Below the pieces are notes generated by a model, which did not search any database, was not told the DNA's origin, and saw nothing but the letters and a program-made list of their open reading frames with translations. From assembly GCF_009193155.1 (NCBI RefSeq), contig NZ_VUKD01000005.1, positions 248,001 to 312,000 on the forward strand: a stretch of 64,000 bases of DNA, written 5' to 3'. Below, one piece after another: positions 44,495 through 53,611 of the stretch. The translations under genes were made by a program, and so were the position numbers. Numbering within the stretch: the first letter of the stretch is position 1; each line of letters opens with the position of its first letter. The stretch is from Georgenia subflava. GTDB lineage: Bacteria; Actinomycetota; Actinomycetes; Actinomycetales; Actinomycetaceae.

Positions 44495-47404
44495 ATGCAC
44501 CGCCGATCGCCTGCGTTCTTGCTGCTCGCCGCAGCGGCCTCCCTCGCCACTGTCCTCAGTCTCACCACCCCGGCAACGGCCGCTCCGGAGGATGAGGAGC
44601 CCGTCGGTCCGCTGAACACCTGGATGTTCAACAACGACGGCGAGGACGTCCTCGGCGGCGAGACGTCGGCGCGCTACCAGATCGGCCTCAACGCGTACGC
44701 CCAGGAGCACCAGAAGGGGCGCCTGTACGCGACACCGGTCGGGGTGCACGCCGTTTACGGCAACGTCTACTCTGCGTTCGTCCGGCAGGGCGGGCACGGG
44801 AAGATGGGCTTCCCGACGTCGAGCCAGTCCGTGACCGAGAGCGGGGCGCGGCTCCAGGAGTTCCAGCTCGGGGCGATGTTCGTCTCCCCGCACGGCTCCT
44901 TCCCGGTGCGCTTTCCGGTGTACGGAAGGTACGAGGCTCGCGGCGGCGCCAGGATCCTCGGTGTGCCGACCGGTCCGGAGCGGGTCGTGGGCAACCGGCT
45001 GGTCCAGGACTTCGAGCACACCACGATCTCGGTCCCCCGCGGCGAGGGTGCTGACTCCCTGGGCCTGCGGCGGGGCGCGACGTACTACCTCAAGAACGAG
45101 ATCTCGCCGGGCGAGGCGCACGACACGATCGTCTACGGCCGTTCGGGCGACGTCGTCCTGGTCGGCGACTGGGACGGGACCGGCACCGACACCCTCACGG
45201 TGCGCCGGGGCCGCGAGTACCACGTGAAGAACTCGATCTCCGCCGGCGTCGCCGACAAGGTCATCTACTACGGCCGCCCCGACGACACGGTCCTCGTCGG
45301 CGACTGGGACGGCGACGGCATCGACACCCTCGCCGTACGCCGCGGCCGCGAGTACCACGTCAAGAACTCCATCAGCACCGGCGTCGCCGACAAGGTCATC
45401 TACTACGGCCGCCCCGACGACACCGTCCTCGTCGGCGACTGGGACGGCGACGGCATCGACACCCTCGCCGTACGCCGCGGCCGCGAGTACCACGTCAAGA
45501 ACTCCATCAGCACCGGCATCGCGGACCACGTCGTCGCCTACGGGCGTCCCGACGACGCCGTGCTCGTCGGCGACTGGGACGGCGACGGCATCGACACCTT
45601 CACCGTCCGTCGGGGTAGCACGTACCACGTGAAGAACAGCATCGCCGCCGGCACCGCGGACCAGGTGGCCGTCTACGGCCGCGCGACCGACACGGTGCTC
45701 GTCGGCGACTGGGACGGCCGTCGCCGGAACTACAACCGGGCCGACATCAACCCCCCGGTCGAGGTCACGCCGACCGGCGCCTCCGAGCTCTCCCGCCTCT
45801 CGCCCGGCTGGGCGAACAACTCTGTCAACACCACGGCCTTCCGGAAGAGCTCGATCACGAGCATCGAGGCTCCGGACGGGCGGCTGATGCAGTACACGGC
45901 CTACTACGACCCGATGGGCACCCTCGTCCTCGCCCGCCGTGACCGCGGCGCCGGCGCCTGGGAGTACGAGTGGACCCAGTACACCGGCGACGTGACGGAC
46001 GCCCACAACTCCATCAGCATCGCCGTCGACGGCGCCGGGTACCTGCACGTCGCCTGGGGCCACCACGTCAGCCGGCTGAACTACGCACGCTCCGCCGCCC
46101 CGTGGTCCCTCGAGCTCGGGCGCAAGCAGTCGATGGTCGGCTCGGGCGAGGCCAGCGTGACCTACCCGGAGTTCTTCCGAAAGCCCGACGGCGACCTCTT
46201 CTTCCTCTACCGAGACGGCACCTCTGGGGACGGAAAGGTTGTCCTGAACAACTACGACACCGATCGTCGACGGTGGACCCGAGTGCACGACAATCTGATC
46301 GATGGCCGCGACGGCCGAACGACGCACTCGGCCTACTGGCAGGGCGTGGTCGACTCCTTGGGCAGACTTCACCTGAGCTGGACGTGGCGCGAGACGCCAA
46401 ACGTGGCGACCAACCACGACATCGCCTATGCCCGGTCGACCAGCGCTACTGGCCGCACCTGGGAGAGGTCCACCGGCGTGGACTACAAGAGGCTGCCGAT
46501 CACCAAGGCCACAGACGACGTCGTGGTCGAGGTCCCCAAATACCGCGAGCTGATGAACCAGACGTCGATGGCCGTCGATGACGACAACAACCCGTTCATC
46601 GCCTCGTACTGGACTCCCGACGGGTCGGACGTGCCCCAGTACCACGTCGTTCATCCGACGGTTGAGCCGGAGCCCGAACCAGAACCCACGGAGAAACCGA
46701 CCGAGGAACCTACGGCAGAGCCAACCCAGGAGCCGACGGCCGAGCCAACCGCGGAGCCGACCGAGGAGCCCACGGCCGAACCGACCGAGGAACCCACCGA
46801 CGAGCCCACGGCCGAGCCGACCGCGCAGCCCAGCGTGGATCCCACGGAGAACCTCACCGAGGAACCAGCGGACGAGGAAACAGACGCACCCACGGAGGCA
46901 CCGACGCTCGAAGATCCGACGGTCGATACCGCCGATGCGCCCGTCGTGGAGCGGGCGACCGTCACGACCGCCGCACACAGGGTCGCGACCGTCGCCGAGA
47001 CCGACGAGCCCTGGACGACGATCAATACAGGCATCCGTGAGACGCCGTTCACGCTGAGCGGCGCGGGGACGAAGGCGCTGCCGATCGCCCGTCCGCAGAT
47101 CCTGGTGAGCGGCTCCGGGGCAACCGCCACCGTGCATCTGATCATCCGGGATGTCGACTTTGGCGGAACTGCCGCCCTGGCCTCGTTGCACGGGCTGCAC
47201 TCAGGCGAGTGGGACGTCACGAGCCTCACCGTGGACTCCCTCGGCGAGTGGGAGCCGTCCTACGACCTCGACCTGTGGCGCGAGCACGGCCTTCTCGACG
47301 TCTTCGTCCAGAACGTCAAGCAGATCGACGGCGAGGGCCTGGCCGACTACCCCTCCCAGTTCGTCTACGTCATGCAGGTGGACCGCACCCTCGCCGGCTC
47401 GTGA
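44495..47404 (+). CDS. Secreted LGFP + five-repeat + BNR_4 protein with Pro/Glu/Thr insert
   Basis: 969 residues. Signal peptide at 1-30 (LLLAAAASLATVLSL, cleavage near PATAA). LGFP-type repeats (about 55-185; GKMGFPTSSQSVTESG, ARILGVPTGPERVVGN) are cell-wall modules in corynebacteria. The propeller units follow (about 186-408): an opening half-unit (DSLGLRRG) then five GDWDG motifs. A BNR_4-like domain (about 425-969) has WGHHVSRLNYARS and ends with W-E-P-S-Y-D-L-D-L-W. That domain is split at about residues 721-836 by an EPTEEPT-rich insert. BNR_4 proteins include sialidase- and polysaccharide-lyase-like folds; activity here is unproven. The ribosome site is weak (AGGAA). Confidence 0.87.
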   Translation: MHRRSPAFLLLAAAASLATVLSLTTPATAAPEDEEPVGPLNTWMFNNDGEDVLGGETSARYQIGLNAYAQEHQKGRLYATPVGVHAVYGNVYSAFVRQGGHGKMGFPTSSQSVTESGARLQEFQLGAMFVSPHGSFPVRFPVYGRYEARGGARILGVPTGPERVVGNRLVQDFEHTTISVPRGEGADSLGLRRGATYYLKNEISPGEAHDTIVYGRSGDVVLVGDWDGTGTDTLTVRRGREYHVKNSISAGVADKVIYYGRPDDTVLVGDWDGDGIDTLAVRRGREYHVKNSISTGVADKVIYYGRPDDTVLVGDWDGDGIDTLAVRRGREYHVKNSISTGIADHVVAYGRPDDAVLVGDWDGDGIDTFTVRRGSTYHVKNSIAAGTADQVAVYGRATDTVLVGDWDGRRRNYNRADINPPVEVTPTGASELSRLSPGWANNSVNTTAFRKSSITSIEAPDGRLMQYTAYYDPMGTLVLARRDRGAGAWEYEWTQYTGDVTDAHNSISIAVDGAGYLHVAWGHHVSRLNYARSAAPWSLELGRKQSMVGSGEASVTYPEFFRKPDGDLFFLYRDGTSGDGKVVLNNYDTDRRRWTRVHDNLIDGRDGRTTHSAYWQGVVDSLGRLHLSWTWRETPNVATNHDIAYARSTSATGRTWERSTGVDYKRLPITKATDDVVVEVPKYRELMNQTSMAVDDDNNPFIASYWTPDGSDVPQYHVVHPTVEPEPEPEPTEKPTEEPTAEPTQEPTAEPTAEPTEEPTAEPTEEPTDEPTAEPTAQPSVDPTENLTEEPADEETDAPTEAPTLEDPTVDTADAPVVERATVTTAAHRVATVAETDEPWTTINTGIRETPFTLSGAGTKALPIARPQILVSGSGATATVHLIIRDVDFGGTAALASLHGLHSGEWDVTSLTVDSLGEWEPSYDLDLWREHGLLDVFVQNVKQIDGEGLADYPSQFVYVMQVDRTLAGS
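45245..45514. repeat. Two nearly identical 135-bp tandem units
   Basis: 45245-45379 and 45380-45514 differ by one or two bases. They encode one repeat of the propeller each, a very recent in-frame duplication. Confidence 0.9.
46655..47002 (+). repeat. Pro/Glu/Thr tandem insert inside the BNR_4 domain
   Basis: In-frame low-complexity stretch with many E-P-T-A/E units (for example EEPTAEPTEEP), encoded by repeats of the GAGCCSACSG type, densest at 46665-46880. It lies between PQYHVV and W-x-x-I-N-T-G-I-R-E-T-P-F of the same domain. Confidence 0.8.
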
Positions 47405-47447
47405 CGTTGTCCACAGTGGGAGCGGAGCATGCCGTCGCGGCTCGTGA

Positions 47448-47453
47448 TTGGCT
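47448..47453 (+). promoter_or_regulatory. TTGGCT box six bases before a start codon
   Basis: Non-canonical -10-like TTGGCT, six bases, then ATG 47460. The same box and spacing occur before birA (60477-60482). Confidence 0.35.
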
Positions 47454-47459
47454 GGGCTC

Positions 47460-47879
47460 ATGACCCACGTCAACGACCCCACCGTCACCCGACGCCTTCT
47501 CACCACGCCCGGCCGCTGGGCCGTGGTGGGCCTGTCCGAGAACCCCGCCCGCACCGCGTACAACATCGCCCGGTACGTCCAGCGCGACCTCGGGATGGAG
47601 ATCGTCCCGGTGCACCCCAAGGCGGACACGGTCCACGGAGCCACCGGCTACGCGACGCTCGCCGAGGTCCCGGGGACGATCGACGTCGTCGACGTCTTCG
47701 TCCGCTCCGAGCTGGCCGGTGACGTCGTCGACCAGGCGATCGCGGTCGGTGCGAAGGCCGTGTGGCTCCAGCTCGGGGTGGTCGACGAGGCCGCCGCCGA
47801 GCGGGCCGCCGCCGCGGGCCTGGACGTGGTGATGGACACCTGCCCGGCGATCGAGGGGCCGCGGCTCGGGGTCGGCTGA
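47460..47879 (+). CDS. CoA-binding (YccU-type) domain protein
   Basis: 139 residues, a Rossmann-like CoA_binding_2 fold. WAVVGLSENPARTAYNIARY, VPVHPKADTVHG, DVVDVFVRSELAG, AKAVWLQLGVVDEAAAERA and VMDTCPAIE follow the usual order of this small cytoplasmic family (PF13380). No pathway is known. ATG 47460 is chosen over the in-frame TTG 47448. Its stop abuts the stop of the convergent acyltransferase (TGATCA), leaving no intergenic base. Confidence 0.88.
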   Translation: MTHVNDPTVTRRLLTTPGRWAVVGLSENPARTAYNIARYVQRDLGMEIVPVHPKADTVHGATGYATLAEVPGTIDVVDVFVRSELAGDVVDQAIAVGAKAVWLQLGVVDEAAAERAAAAGLDVVMDTCPAIEGPRLGVG

Positions 47880-49046
47880 TCAGGCGGTTTTCGTGGCCGC
47901 CTGACCCGATGGCGACGGCGCCCGGCCCCGGCCGCGCCGCAGGGTCCGCTCGAGCCACCGCCGCGCGCGCGGGGAGACGCGCTTCTCCACCTGCCAGATG
48001 CCCCAGGCCATGACCAGGGCGAGCGTGATGGCGGCGCCGAGCACGACCCAGCGGTTCGCGTGCCCGGAGAGCTGGTCGATCAGCCACCAGCCCCAGAACT
48101 CGTGGATGAGGTACAGCGGGTAGGTCAGGGCGCCCAGCGGCATCAGCCACGCCCACGGCAGCCGCTGCAGCCGCGTCATCGTCAGGACGGCGACGAGCAC
48201 GAAGCACCCCGCCGTCAGGACTCCCAGCACCACGGGGCTCGGCGTGAACACCGTGTTCGTGGTCACCGACTCCATCTGCCAGGGGATCGTGTTGCGCACC
48301 GCCAGCGCGACGTTCATCGCGACCAGCAGCCACGGCAGCCGGGCGTGCCCCTCGCGGTACATCAGGTACAGCAGCATCCCGCCGGCGAAGAAGGGGGCGT
48401 ACTGCTCGATCAGCATCACCCGCATGACCTCGGGCAGCGCGAGCTCCCGCGCCAGCTGGGCGACGACCGGCCAGACCGCGCAGAACCACAGCAGCCGCTT
48501 CCGCGTGATCCCCACGGCGACGAAGATCACCATGAGGGCGTAGAACCGCAGCTCGGTCCACAGCGTCCAGTAGACGCCGTCGACGTGCCGGACGTCGAAG
48601 GCCTCCTGCAGCATCGTGAGGTTCACCAGGGCCTCGCCGACGCTGATGTCCTTGCCGGCCGGCCAGATCCACAGCAGCAGCACCGAGGTGGCGATCACGG
48701 CGATCCAGTACGACGGGTAGAGCCGGGCCAGCCGGGAGGCGACGACGTGCGGGACGTCGCGCCCCCAGGCGGTCATAAGGATCGCGAAGCCGGAGACGAC
48801 GAAGAACAGCTCGGGCGCGAGCACGCCGTAGATGACGACCGGGCCGATCTCCGGGAAGACGACGCCGGGCTCGTCACCCCAGACCTGCGACCACCGGGCG
48901 GCGTAGTGGTAGACCACGACGGCGAGGGCGGCGACGAAGCGGAGCCCGTCGATCGCGTACAGGCGGGGAGGGCTGCTCGCCGGGACCGACAGGTCGGTGC
49001 CGACCCGTGCTGGTGCCTGCGTCTCGGGGCGCAGAGTCGTGGCCAT
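47880..49046 (-). CDS. Acyltransferase 3 family membrane protein (OafA/ExoZ-like)
   Basis: 388 residues with about ten membrane helices. The conserved N-terminal block is present: AIDGLRFVAALAVVVYHY contains the R and H of the family motif, and FFVVSGFAILMT follows. LARLYPSYWIAV marks the next helix. Members O-acetylate or O-succinylate surface glycans using acyl-CoA (family knowledge), so it may decorate the polymer. ATG 49046 is eight bases after TAGCGT (49060-49055), a probable -10 box. Confidence 0.9.
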   Translation of the reverse strand: MATTLRPETQAPARVGTDLSVPASSPPRLYAIDGLRFVAALAVVVYHYAARWSQVWGDEPGVVFPEIGPVVIYGVLAPELFFVVSGFAILMTAWGRDVPHVVASRLARLYPSYWIAVIATSVLLLWIWPAGKDISVGEALVNLTMLQEAFDVRHVDGVYWTLWTELRFYALMVIFVAVGITRKRLLWFCAVWPVVAQLARELALPEVMRVMLIEQYAPFFAGGMLLYLMYREGHARLPWLLVAMNVALAVRNTIPWQMESVTTNTVFTPSPVVLGVLTAGCFVLVAVLTMTRLQRLPWAWLMPLGALTYPLYLIHEFWGWWLIDQLSGHANRWVVLGAAITLALVMAWGIWQVEKRVSPRARRWLERTLRRGRGRAPSPSGQAATKTA

Positions 49047-49124
49047 GGTTGTTCACGCTAGGTCGGGCCCGACGGGGCCGCACTTCGAATGTCACGATTC
49101 GGTCACGATGTGACCCACCGCACA

Positions 49125-50090
49125 TCAGTCCCGACTCGCGCGCCGCGCCTCCCACGCGCTGCGCACCATCTGGTCGACCGTGTGGCGCATGGCCCAGTCC
49201 AGGTCCTGCGCTGCCAGGCCGCCGGACGCCACGATCCGGTCGGGATCGCCCGGCCGCCGCGCGCGCACCTCGGGCTGGAAGTCGATACCGGTCCCCCGGA
49301 CCATCGCGTCCATGATCTCGCGCACCGACAGCCCCGTGCCGCTGCCGAGGTTGTACACCGGCGCCAGCGGCTCGCCGGCCGCCAGCCGCCGGGCGGCGGC
49401 GACGTGGGAGACGGCCAGGTCGCTCACGTGGACGTAGTCGCGCACGCACGTGCCGTCCGGGGTGTCGTAGTCGTCGCCGTTGATGGTCGGCGTGCGTCCC
49501 TCGACCAGCGCCGAGATGACGAGCGGGAAGAGGTTGTGCGGGCTCGTGTCGCACAGCTCGGGCGTGCCGGAGCCGACGACGTTGAAGTACCGCAGGGCGG
49601 TGTACTGAAGGCCGGCGGCACGCTGCATGTCCCGGAGCAGCCACTCCCCGACGAGCTTCGACTCGCCGTAGGGCGACTCGGGGGCCACCGGGCTGTCCTC
49701 GGTGACGAGGTCGGTGCGCGGCGTGCCGTAGACCGCCGCGCTCGAGCTGAAGACGAGCTTGTCGACGTCGTTCGCCGCCATGGCGCGCAGGAGGCTGACG
49801 GTGGCGGTGACGTTCTGCTCGTACGTGTGCAGCGGGCGGCTGACGGACACGCCGGCGTACTTGAACCCGGCGACGTGGACGACGCCGGTGACCCCGTGCT
49901 CACGGATCGTCCCCTCGACGAGGCCGGTGTCGAGCAGGTCGCCGTGGACGAAGGGGACGGCCCCGGGGACGAACTCCCGGTGGCCGCTCGACAGGTCGTC
50001 GATCACGACGACGTCCAGGCCGACGTCTTCGAAGGCGCGGACGACGTGCGAGCCGATGTACCCGGCGCCTCCGGTGACGAGCCATGTCAT
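49125..50090 (-). CDS. galE: UDP-glucose 4-epimerase
   Basis: 321 residues. It interconverts UDP-glucose and UDP-galactose with bound NAD. TGGAGYIG starts the Rossmann fold, VHVAGFKYAGVSVSRP is a GalE signature, SSSAAVYG holds the active-site Ser and YGESK the Tyr-x3-Lys pair. ATG 50090 has AGGACTTCCC upstream and overlaps the stop of the membrane Nudix-like gene (ATGA). It supplies UDP-galactose for surface glycans (inference). Confidence 0.93.
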   Translation of the reverse strand: MTWLVTGGAGYIGSHVVRAFEDVGLDVVVIDDLSSGHREFVPGAVPFVHGDLLDTGLVEGTIREHGVTGVVHVAGFKYAGVSVSRPLHTYEQNVTATVSLLRAMAANDVDKLVFSSSAAVYGTPRTDLVTEDSPVAPESPYGESKLVGEWLLRDMQRAAGLQYTALRYFNVVGSGTPELCDTSPHNLFPLVISALVEGRTPTINGDDYDTPDGTCVRDYVHVSDLAVSHVAAARRLAAGEPLAPVYNLGSGTGLSVREIMDAMVRGTGIDFQPEVRARRPGDPDRIVASGGLAAQDLDWAMRHTVDQMVRSAWEARRASRD

Positions 50091-51373
50091 GTGGGAAGTC
50101 CTCTCGTCCGCGTAGCTCCGGCGCGCAAGTCTTCCAGCAGCTCGGGCCGGTCCTCCAGTGCCGTGACCAGGCACGCGAGCCCGAATGCCAGCGGGACGGA
50201 GGTGCTCCCCGCGAGGCGGGCGTCGCCGTCGACGAGGGCCTTGACGGCATCGCGGCGCGCCGCGTCGTCACCGTCGACCGATCCGGGCACGGCGCTCAGC
50301 GACAGCGGCAGCGTCTCCACCCGGGTCGTCCAGAGCTTCTCGTCCGAGGTCCGTGCCGGGCGGGCCACGACCTCGGCCGACGACAGGTCGAGCGCCGTCA
50401 GGCAGACGAACTCCGGCTTCGCGCCACGGTCCAGCCAGCGGCCGAAGCCGAGGACCGTGCTGGCCACGATGGAGGCGGGCCTGATGCCGCACTCCTCCAC
50501 GAGCTCGCGCTCGGCGCCCTTGGTCACCACCTCCTGCAGCGTCGTCGAGACATCGGCGACCACGTCGCGTGGTTCCAGCGAACCGGATCCCGACGGCGCC
50601 CAGAGCTCTGCGCTCGCCGACGACCGGCGCGACTGCAGGACGATCAGGAGGTGGTCGTCCGAGGTGATCGCGAGAGTCGAGACGCCCACGACGTTCGCCA
50701 GCTCGCTCTGGTCGAGCGGCCGCACGCCGCCGTGGGAGTCGAGCAGGAACTCCTCGCGGAATCGCCACGGCTTGTCCCAGCGGTCGATCGCCCACGCGGT
50801 CAGCTCGTTGGAGCACAGCGCGTCGAAGAAGCTCGCGGGCCGGAGGAAGACGTCGCCGTCGTCGCGGAGCAGGTCGGCGTCGATGTCGGTCTCGAGCCGC
50901 ACGCACGGCCCGTTGAAGGGCAGTCGGCTCGAGGTGGACCGGCGCAGCACGTACGGGGCGGCCTGCCGCAGGTCGCCCTCGAGCCGATACGGCTCCGCGC
51001 GCCAGACCACCTTCTGCACCGCGTGCCGCAGGTGCCGGTTGACGTCGTCGTCCGTCGCGACGACGCCGCGGTCGAGGACCATGGCGACCGGAAGTCCCGG
51101 GACCGGCGGCAGGTCGCTCCGCTCGAAGGCGGGTTCGCGACGGCGGAACTCCCAGCCGGACCACCGGCGGACGAGGTGCCGCGTGTCGGACACGAGGAGC
51201 AGGAGCCCGAGCACCACGCCGATCCCGGTGACCACCGCGCTCCCGAGGACCGACCAGCCGGGGATCAGGGGCAGCAGGCCGACGAGCGTGATGAACGCGG
51301 CCGCGACGTACGTGACTTCCGAGGTGATCACGAAGCGAAGGACGTCTCGGACGCTTCGCAGTCGTGTCAGCAT
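50087..51373 (-). CDS. Membrane protein with a Nudix-like C-terminal region
   Basis: 428 residues. Two N-terminal membrane helices (about 18-62; AAAFITLVGLLPLIPGW, VVTGIGVVLGLLLLV) precede a soluble part. Near 270-310, LWAPSGSGSLEPRD and GAERELVEECGI resemble the Nudix box (G-x5-E-x7-R-E-x2-E-E-x-G), but with an insertion between G and REL. It may therefore be an atypical or inactive Nudix protein. It is coupled to galE by a 4-base overlap. It is itself preceded by a 7-codon upstream reading frame (51367-51390). Function unknown. Confidence 0.65.
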   Translation of the reverse strand: MLTRLRSVRDVLRFVITSEVTYVAAAFITLVGLLPLIPGWSVLGSAVVTGIGVVLGLLLLVSDTRHLVRRWSGWEFRRREPAFERSDLPPVPGLPVAMVLDRGVVATDDDVNRHLRHAVQKVVWRAEPYRLEGDLRQAAPYVLRRSTSSRLPFNGPCVRLETDIDADLLRDDGDVFLRPASFFDALCSNELTAWAIDRWDKPWRFREEFLLDSHGGVRPLDQSELANVVGVSTLAITSDDHLLIVLQSRRSSASAELWAPSGSGSLEPRDVVADVSTTLQEVVTKGAERELVEECGIRPASIVASTVLGFGRWLDRGAKPEFVCLTALDLSSAEVVARPARTSDEKLWTTRVETLPLSLSAVPGSVDGDDAARRDAVKALVDGDARLAGSTSVPLAFGLACLVTALEDRPELLEDLRAGATRTRGLPT

Positions 51374-51390
51374 TCGCGCTCTCGGGCCAT
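51367..51390 (-). other. Seven-codon leaderless upstream frame (MAREREC)
   Basis: ATG 51390 follows TACGGT (51402-51397) with six bases between. The frame ends in TGC TGA, and the stop lies in the second codon of the membrane protein that starts at 51373. It may couple translation. Confidence 0.45.
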
Positions 51391-51396
51391 GGCCAC

Positions 51397-51402
51397 ACCG
51401 TA
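51397..51402 (-). promoter_or_regulatory. -10 box of the Nudix-like/galE unit
   Basis: TACGGT on the minus strand. The 15-base string TACGGT-GTGGCC-ATG differs by one base from that at 14401. Confidence 0.5.
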
Positions 51403-51506
51403 GCCGCCCGAGCCGCCGTCGGTGGCAGCCGTGCGGATCCCGGTGCGCGCAGCCGTGCCGTCCCGGCGTGCTCAGACAGCCGGTCCTGGACGCACGCCGG
51501 CCGAGG

Positions 51507-53453
51507 TCAGGTCCGGGCGCGCAGGACCGGGATCAGACCGCCCGCCACGACCATCTCCACCTGCCGCGCCGAGAGGCGGTGTCGCACCGGGTAGTCTTCG
51601 TCCCGGGTGACGTTGTGCACGGTCAGCTCGGGGCCGGCGGCGAGCGCGGTGGTGAGCCCCTCGACGGCGAGGACGTCGTCGGTCTCGACCCGGTCGTAGT
51701 CCGCGGGGTCGACCAGCTCGAGCGCGAGGATCCCGAAGTTGGCGAGGTTCTGCCAGTGGATGCGGGCGAAGGACTTCGCGACCACCGCGCGCAGCCCGAG
51801 GTACCGCGGGGCGATGGCCGCGTGCTCCCGGGAGGAGCCCTGCCCGTAGTTGTCGCCCGCCAGGACGAGGTGCGGGCCGCTCTGCGCCCGGGCTCGGGCG
51901 GTGTAGTCGGGGTCGATCTGGTCGAAGACGAACTCGGCGAGCGCGGGGATGTTGGAGCGGAACGGCAGCGCGCGGGCCCCGGCCGGGCTGATCTCGTCGG
52001 TGGAGACGTCGTCGCCGACCTTGATGAGCACCGGGCCCTCGAGCCTCTCGGGCAGCGGGTCGAACTCGGGCAGGGCCGTGATGTTCGGTCCCTTGACCAG
52101 CTCGACGTCGGCCGCCTCCGCGGCGTCGAGGGGCGGCTCGAGCATGGCGGTGTTGACGCTCGCCCGCTCCGGCAGGTCCAGCACCGGGTAGGTGACGTCC
52201 TCGGTGGCCGCCCACTCGCGCGGGTCGGTGATGACGCCGGCCAGGGCGGAGGCGGCGGCGGTCTCCGGGGAGCACAGCCACACCGAGTCCTCGCGGGCGC
52301 CGGAGCGGCCCGGGAAGTTGCGCGGCATGGTCCGCAGCGAGTTCGACCCGCTGGCCGGGGCCTGCCCCATGCCGATGCAGCCCATGCAGCCGGACTGGTG
52401 GATGCGCGCGCCGGCCGAGATGAGGTCGAAGGTGGCGCCCATCTTCGTCAGGTCCTGCAGGAGCTCGCGGGAGGTCGGGTTGACGTCGAAGCTGACCCCG
52501 GAGTGGGTCTGCCGGTCCTTGACCATGGCGGCGGCGACGGCGAAGTCGCGCAGGCCGGGGTTGGCCGAGGAGCCGATGACGACCTGGCCGATCGGTTCGC
52601 CCACGACCTCGCGCACCGGCACGACGTTCCCCGGTGAGCTCGGCCGGGCGATGAGCGGCTCGAGGGTCGAGAGGTCGATCTCCTCGTCGACGTCGTAGGT
52701 GGTCCCGGCGTCTGCGACGATCTCGGTGAAGGCGTCCTCGCGGTCCTGCGCGCGCAGGAAGGCGCGGACGGCGTCGTCGGCCGGGAAGACCGTGGTGGTG
52801 GCGCCGAGCTCGGCGCCCATGTTGGCGATGACGTGGCGGTCCATCGCCGTCAGTCCGGCCAGCCCCGGCCCGTGGTACTCGATGATGCGGCCCCGTCCGC
52901 CGCTGACGCCGTGGCGGCGCAGCATCTCCAGGATGACGTCCTTCGCACTGACCCAGTGCGGCAGCTCACCGGTCAGGCGCACGCCCCAGATCTCCGGCAT
53001 CACCAGGTGCAGCGGCTGCCCCGCGATCGCCATCGCCACCTCGAGGCCGCCCACGCCGATGGCGAGCATGCCGAGCGACCCGGCCGCGGGGGTGTGCGAG
53101 TCCGAGCCGACCATCGTGGTGCCCGGGACCCCGAACCGCTGCATGTGCGTGGGGTGCGAGACGCCGTTGCCGGCCTTGGAGTACCAGATCCCCCACCGGC
53201 GGCAGGCCGAGCGCAGGAAGCGGTGGTCGTCGGCGTTCTTCTCGTCCGTCTGCAGGAGGTTGTGGTCGACGTACTGCACGGACAGCTGGGTGCGGGCGCG
53301 GTCGAGCTCCATCGCCTCGAGCTCGAGCATGACCAGGGTGCCGGTGGCGTCCTGGGTGAGCGTCTGGTCGATGCGCAGCCCGATCTCCGCGCCGGGGACC
53401 ATCTCCCCCGAGACGAGGTGGGATTGGATGAGCTTGTGCGCGACGCCGGGCAT
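51507..53453 (-). CDS. Aconitate hydratase, Aquifex-type
   Basis: 648 residues, the size of the single-chain Aquifex-type aconitases rather than the ~900-residue AcnA. It interconverts citrate and isocitrate with a [4Fe-4S] cluster. YVDHNLLQ, GSDSHTPAAGSLGML and the cluster Cys pair in QSGCMGCIGMG are present, with a third Cys likely in VWLCSPE. LAGDNYGQGSSREHAA lies in the C-terminal swivel domain. I use ATG 53453 because GGAGG lies just upstream; an in-frame ATG at 53465 overlaps that site. TAGGGT (53489-53484) may be the -10 box. Confidence 0.9.
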   Translation of the reverse strand: MPGVAHKLIQSHLVSGEMVPGAEIGLRIDQTLTQDATGTLVMLELEAMELDRARTQLSVQYVDHNLLQTDEKNADDHRFLRSACRRWGIWYSKAGNGVSHPTHMQRFGVPGTTMVGSDSHTPAAGSLGMLAIGVGGLEVAMAIAGQPLHLVMPEIWGVRLTGELPHWVSAKDVILEMLRRHGVSGGRGRIIEYHGPGLAGLTAMDRHVIANMGAELGATTTVFPADDAVRAFLRAQDREDAFTEIVADAGTTYDVDEEIDLSTLEPLIARPSSPGNVVPVREVVGEPIGQVVIGSSANPGLRDFAVAAAMVKDRQTHSGVSFDVNPTSRELLQDLTKMGATFDLISAGARIHQSGCMGCIGMGQAPASGSNSLRTMPRNFPGRSGAREDSVWLCSPETAAASALAGVITDPREWAATEDVTYPVLDLPERASVNTAMLEPPLDAAEAADVELVKGPNITALPEFDPLPERLEGPVLIKVGDDVSTDEISPAGARALPFRSNIPALAEFVFDQIDPDYTARARAQSGPHLVLAGDNYGQGSSREHAAIAPRYLGLRAVVAKSFARIHWQNLANFGILALELVDPADYDRVETDDVLAVEGLTTALAAGPELTVHNVTRDEDYPVRHRLSARQVEMVVAGGLIPVLRART

Positions 53454-53611
53454 GACCGCCTCCATCGGCTAGGGGTCCCCTCGACCCTACCCACGACGAC
53501 GGCGCAGGTCGCGGCGTGCGCCCGATCCGGTACCTGGCGCGGCCGTGGGACCCGGGGCCGGTCAGCCGGCCGGCCCGGTCGCGTCCCTCGCGTCCGTCGC
53601 GGCCGACCCGG

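Noticed and set aside
45245-45514. Possible CRISPR-like array
   Set aside because: 135-bp in-frame units without spacers inside a coding region; they encode protein repeats.
49089-52637. Long plus-strand open frame of over 1000 codons
   Set aside because: Antisense shadow of galE, the Nudix-like gene and aconitase, all of which have intact motifs on the minus strand.
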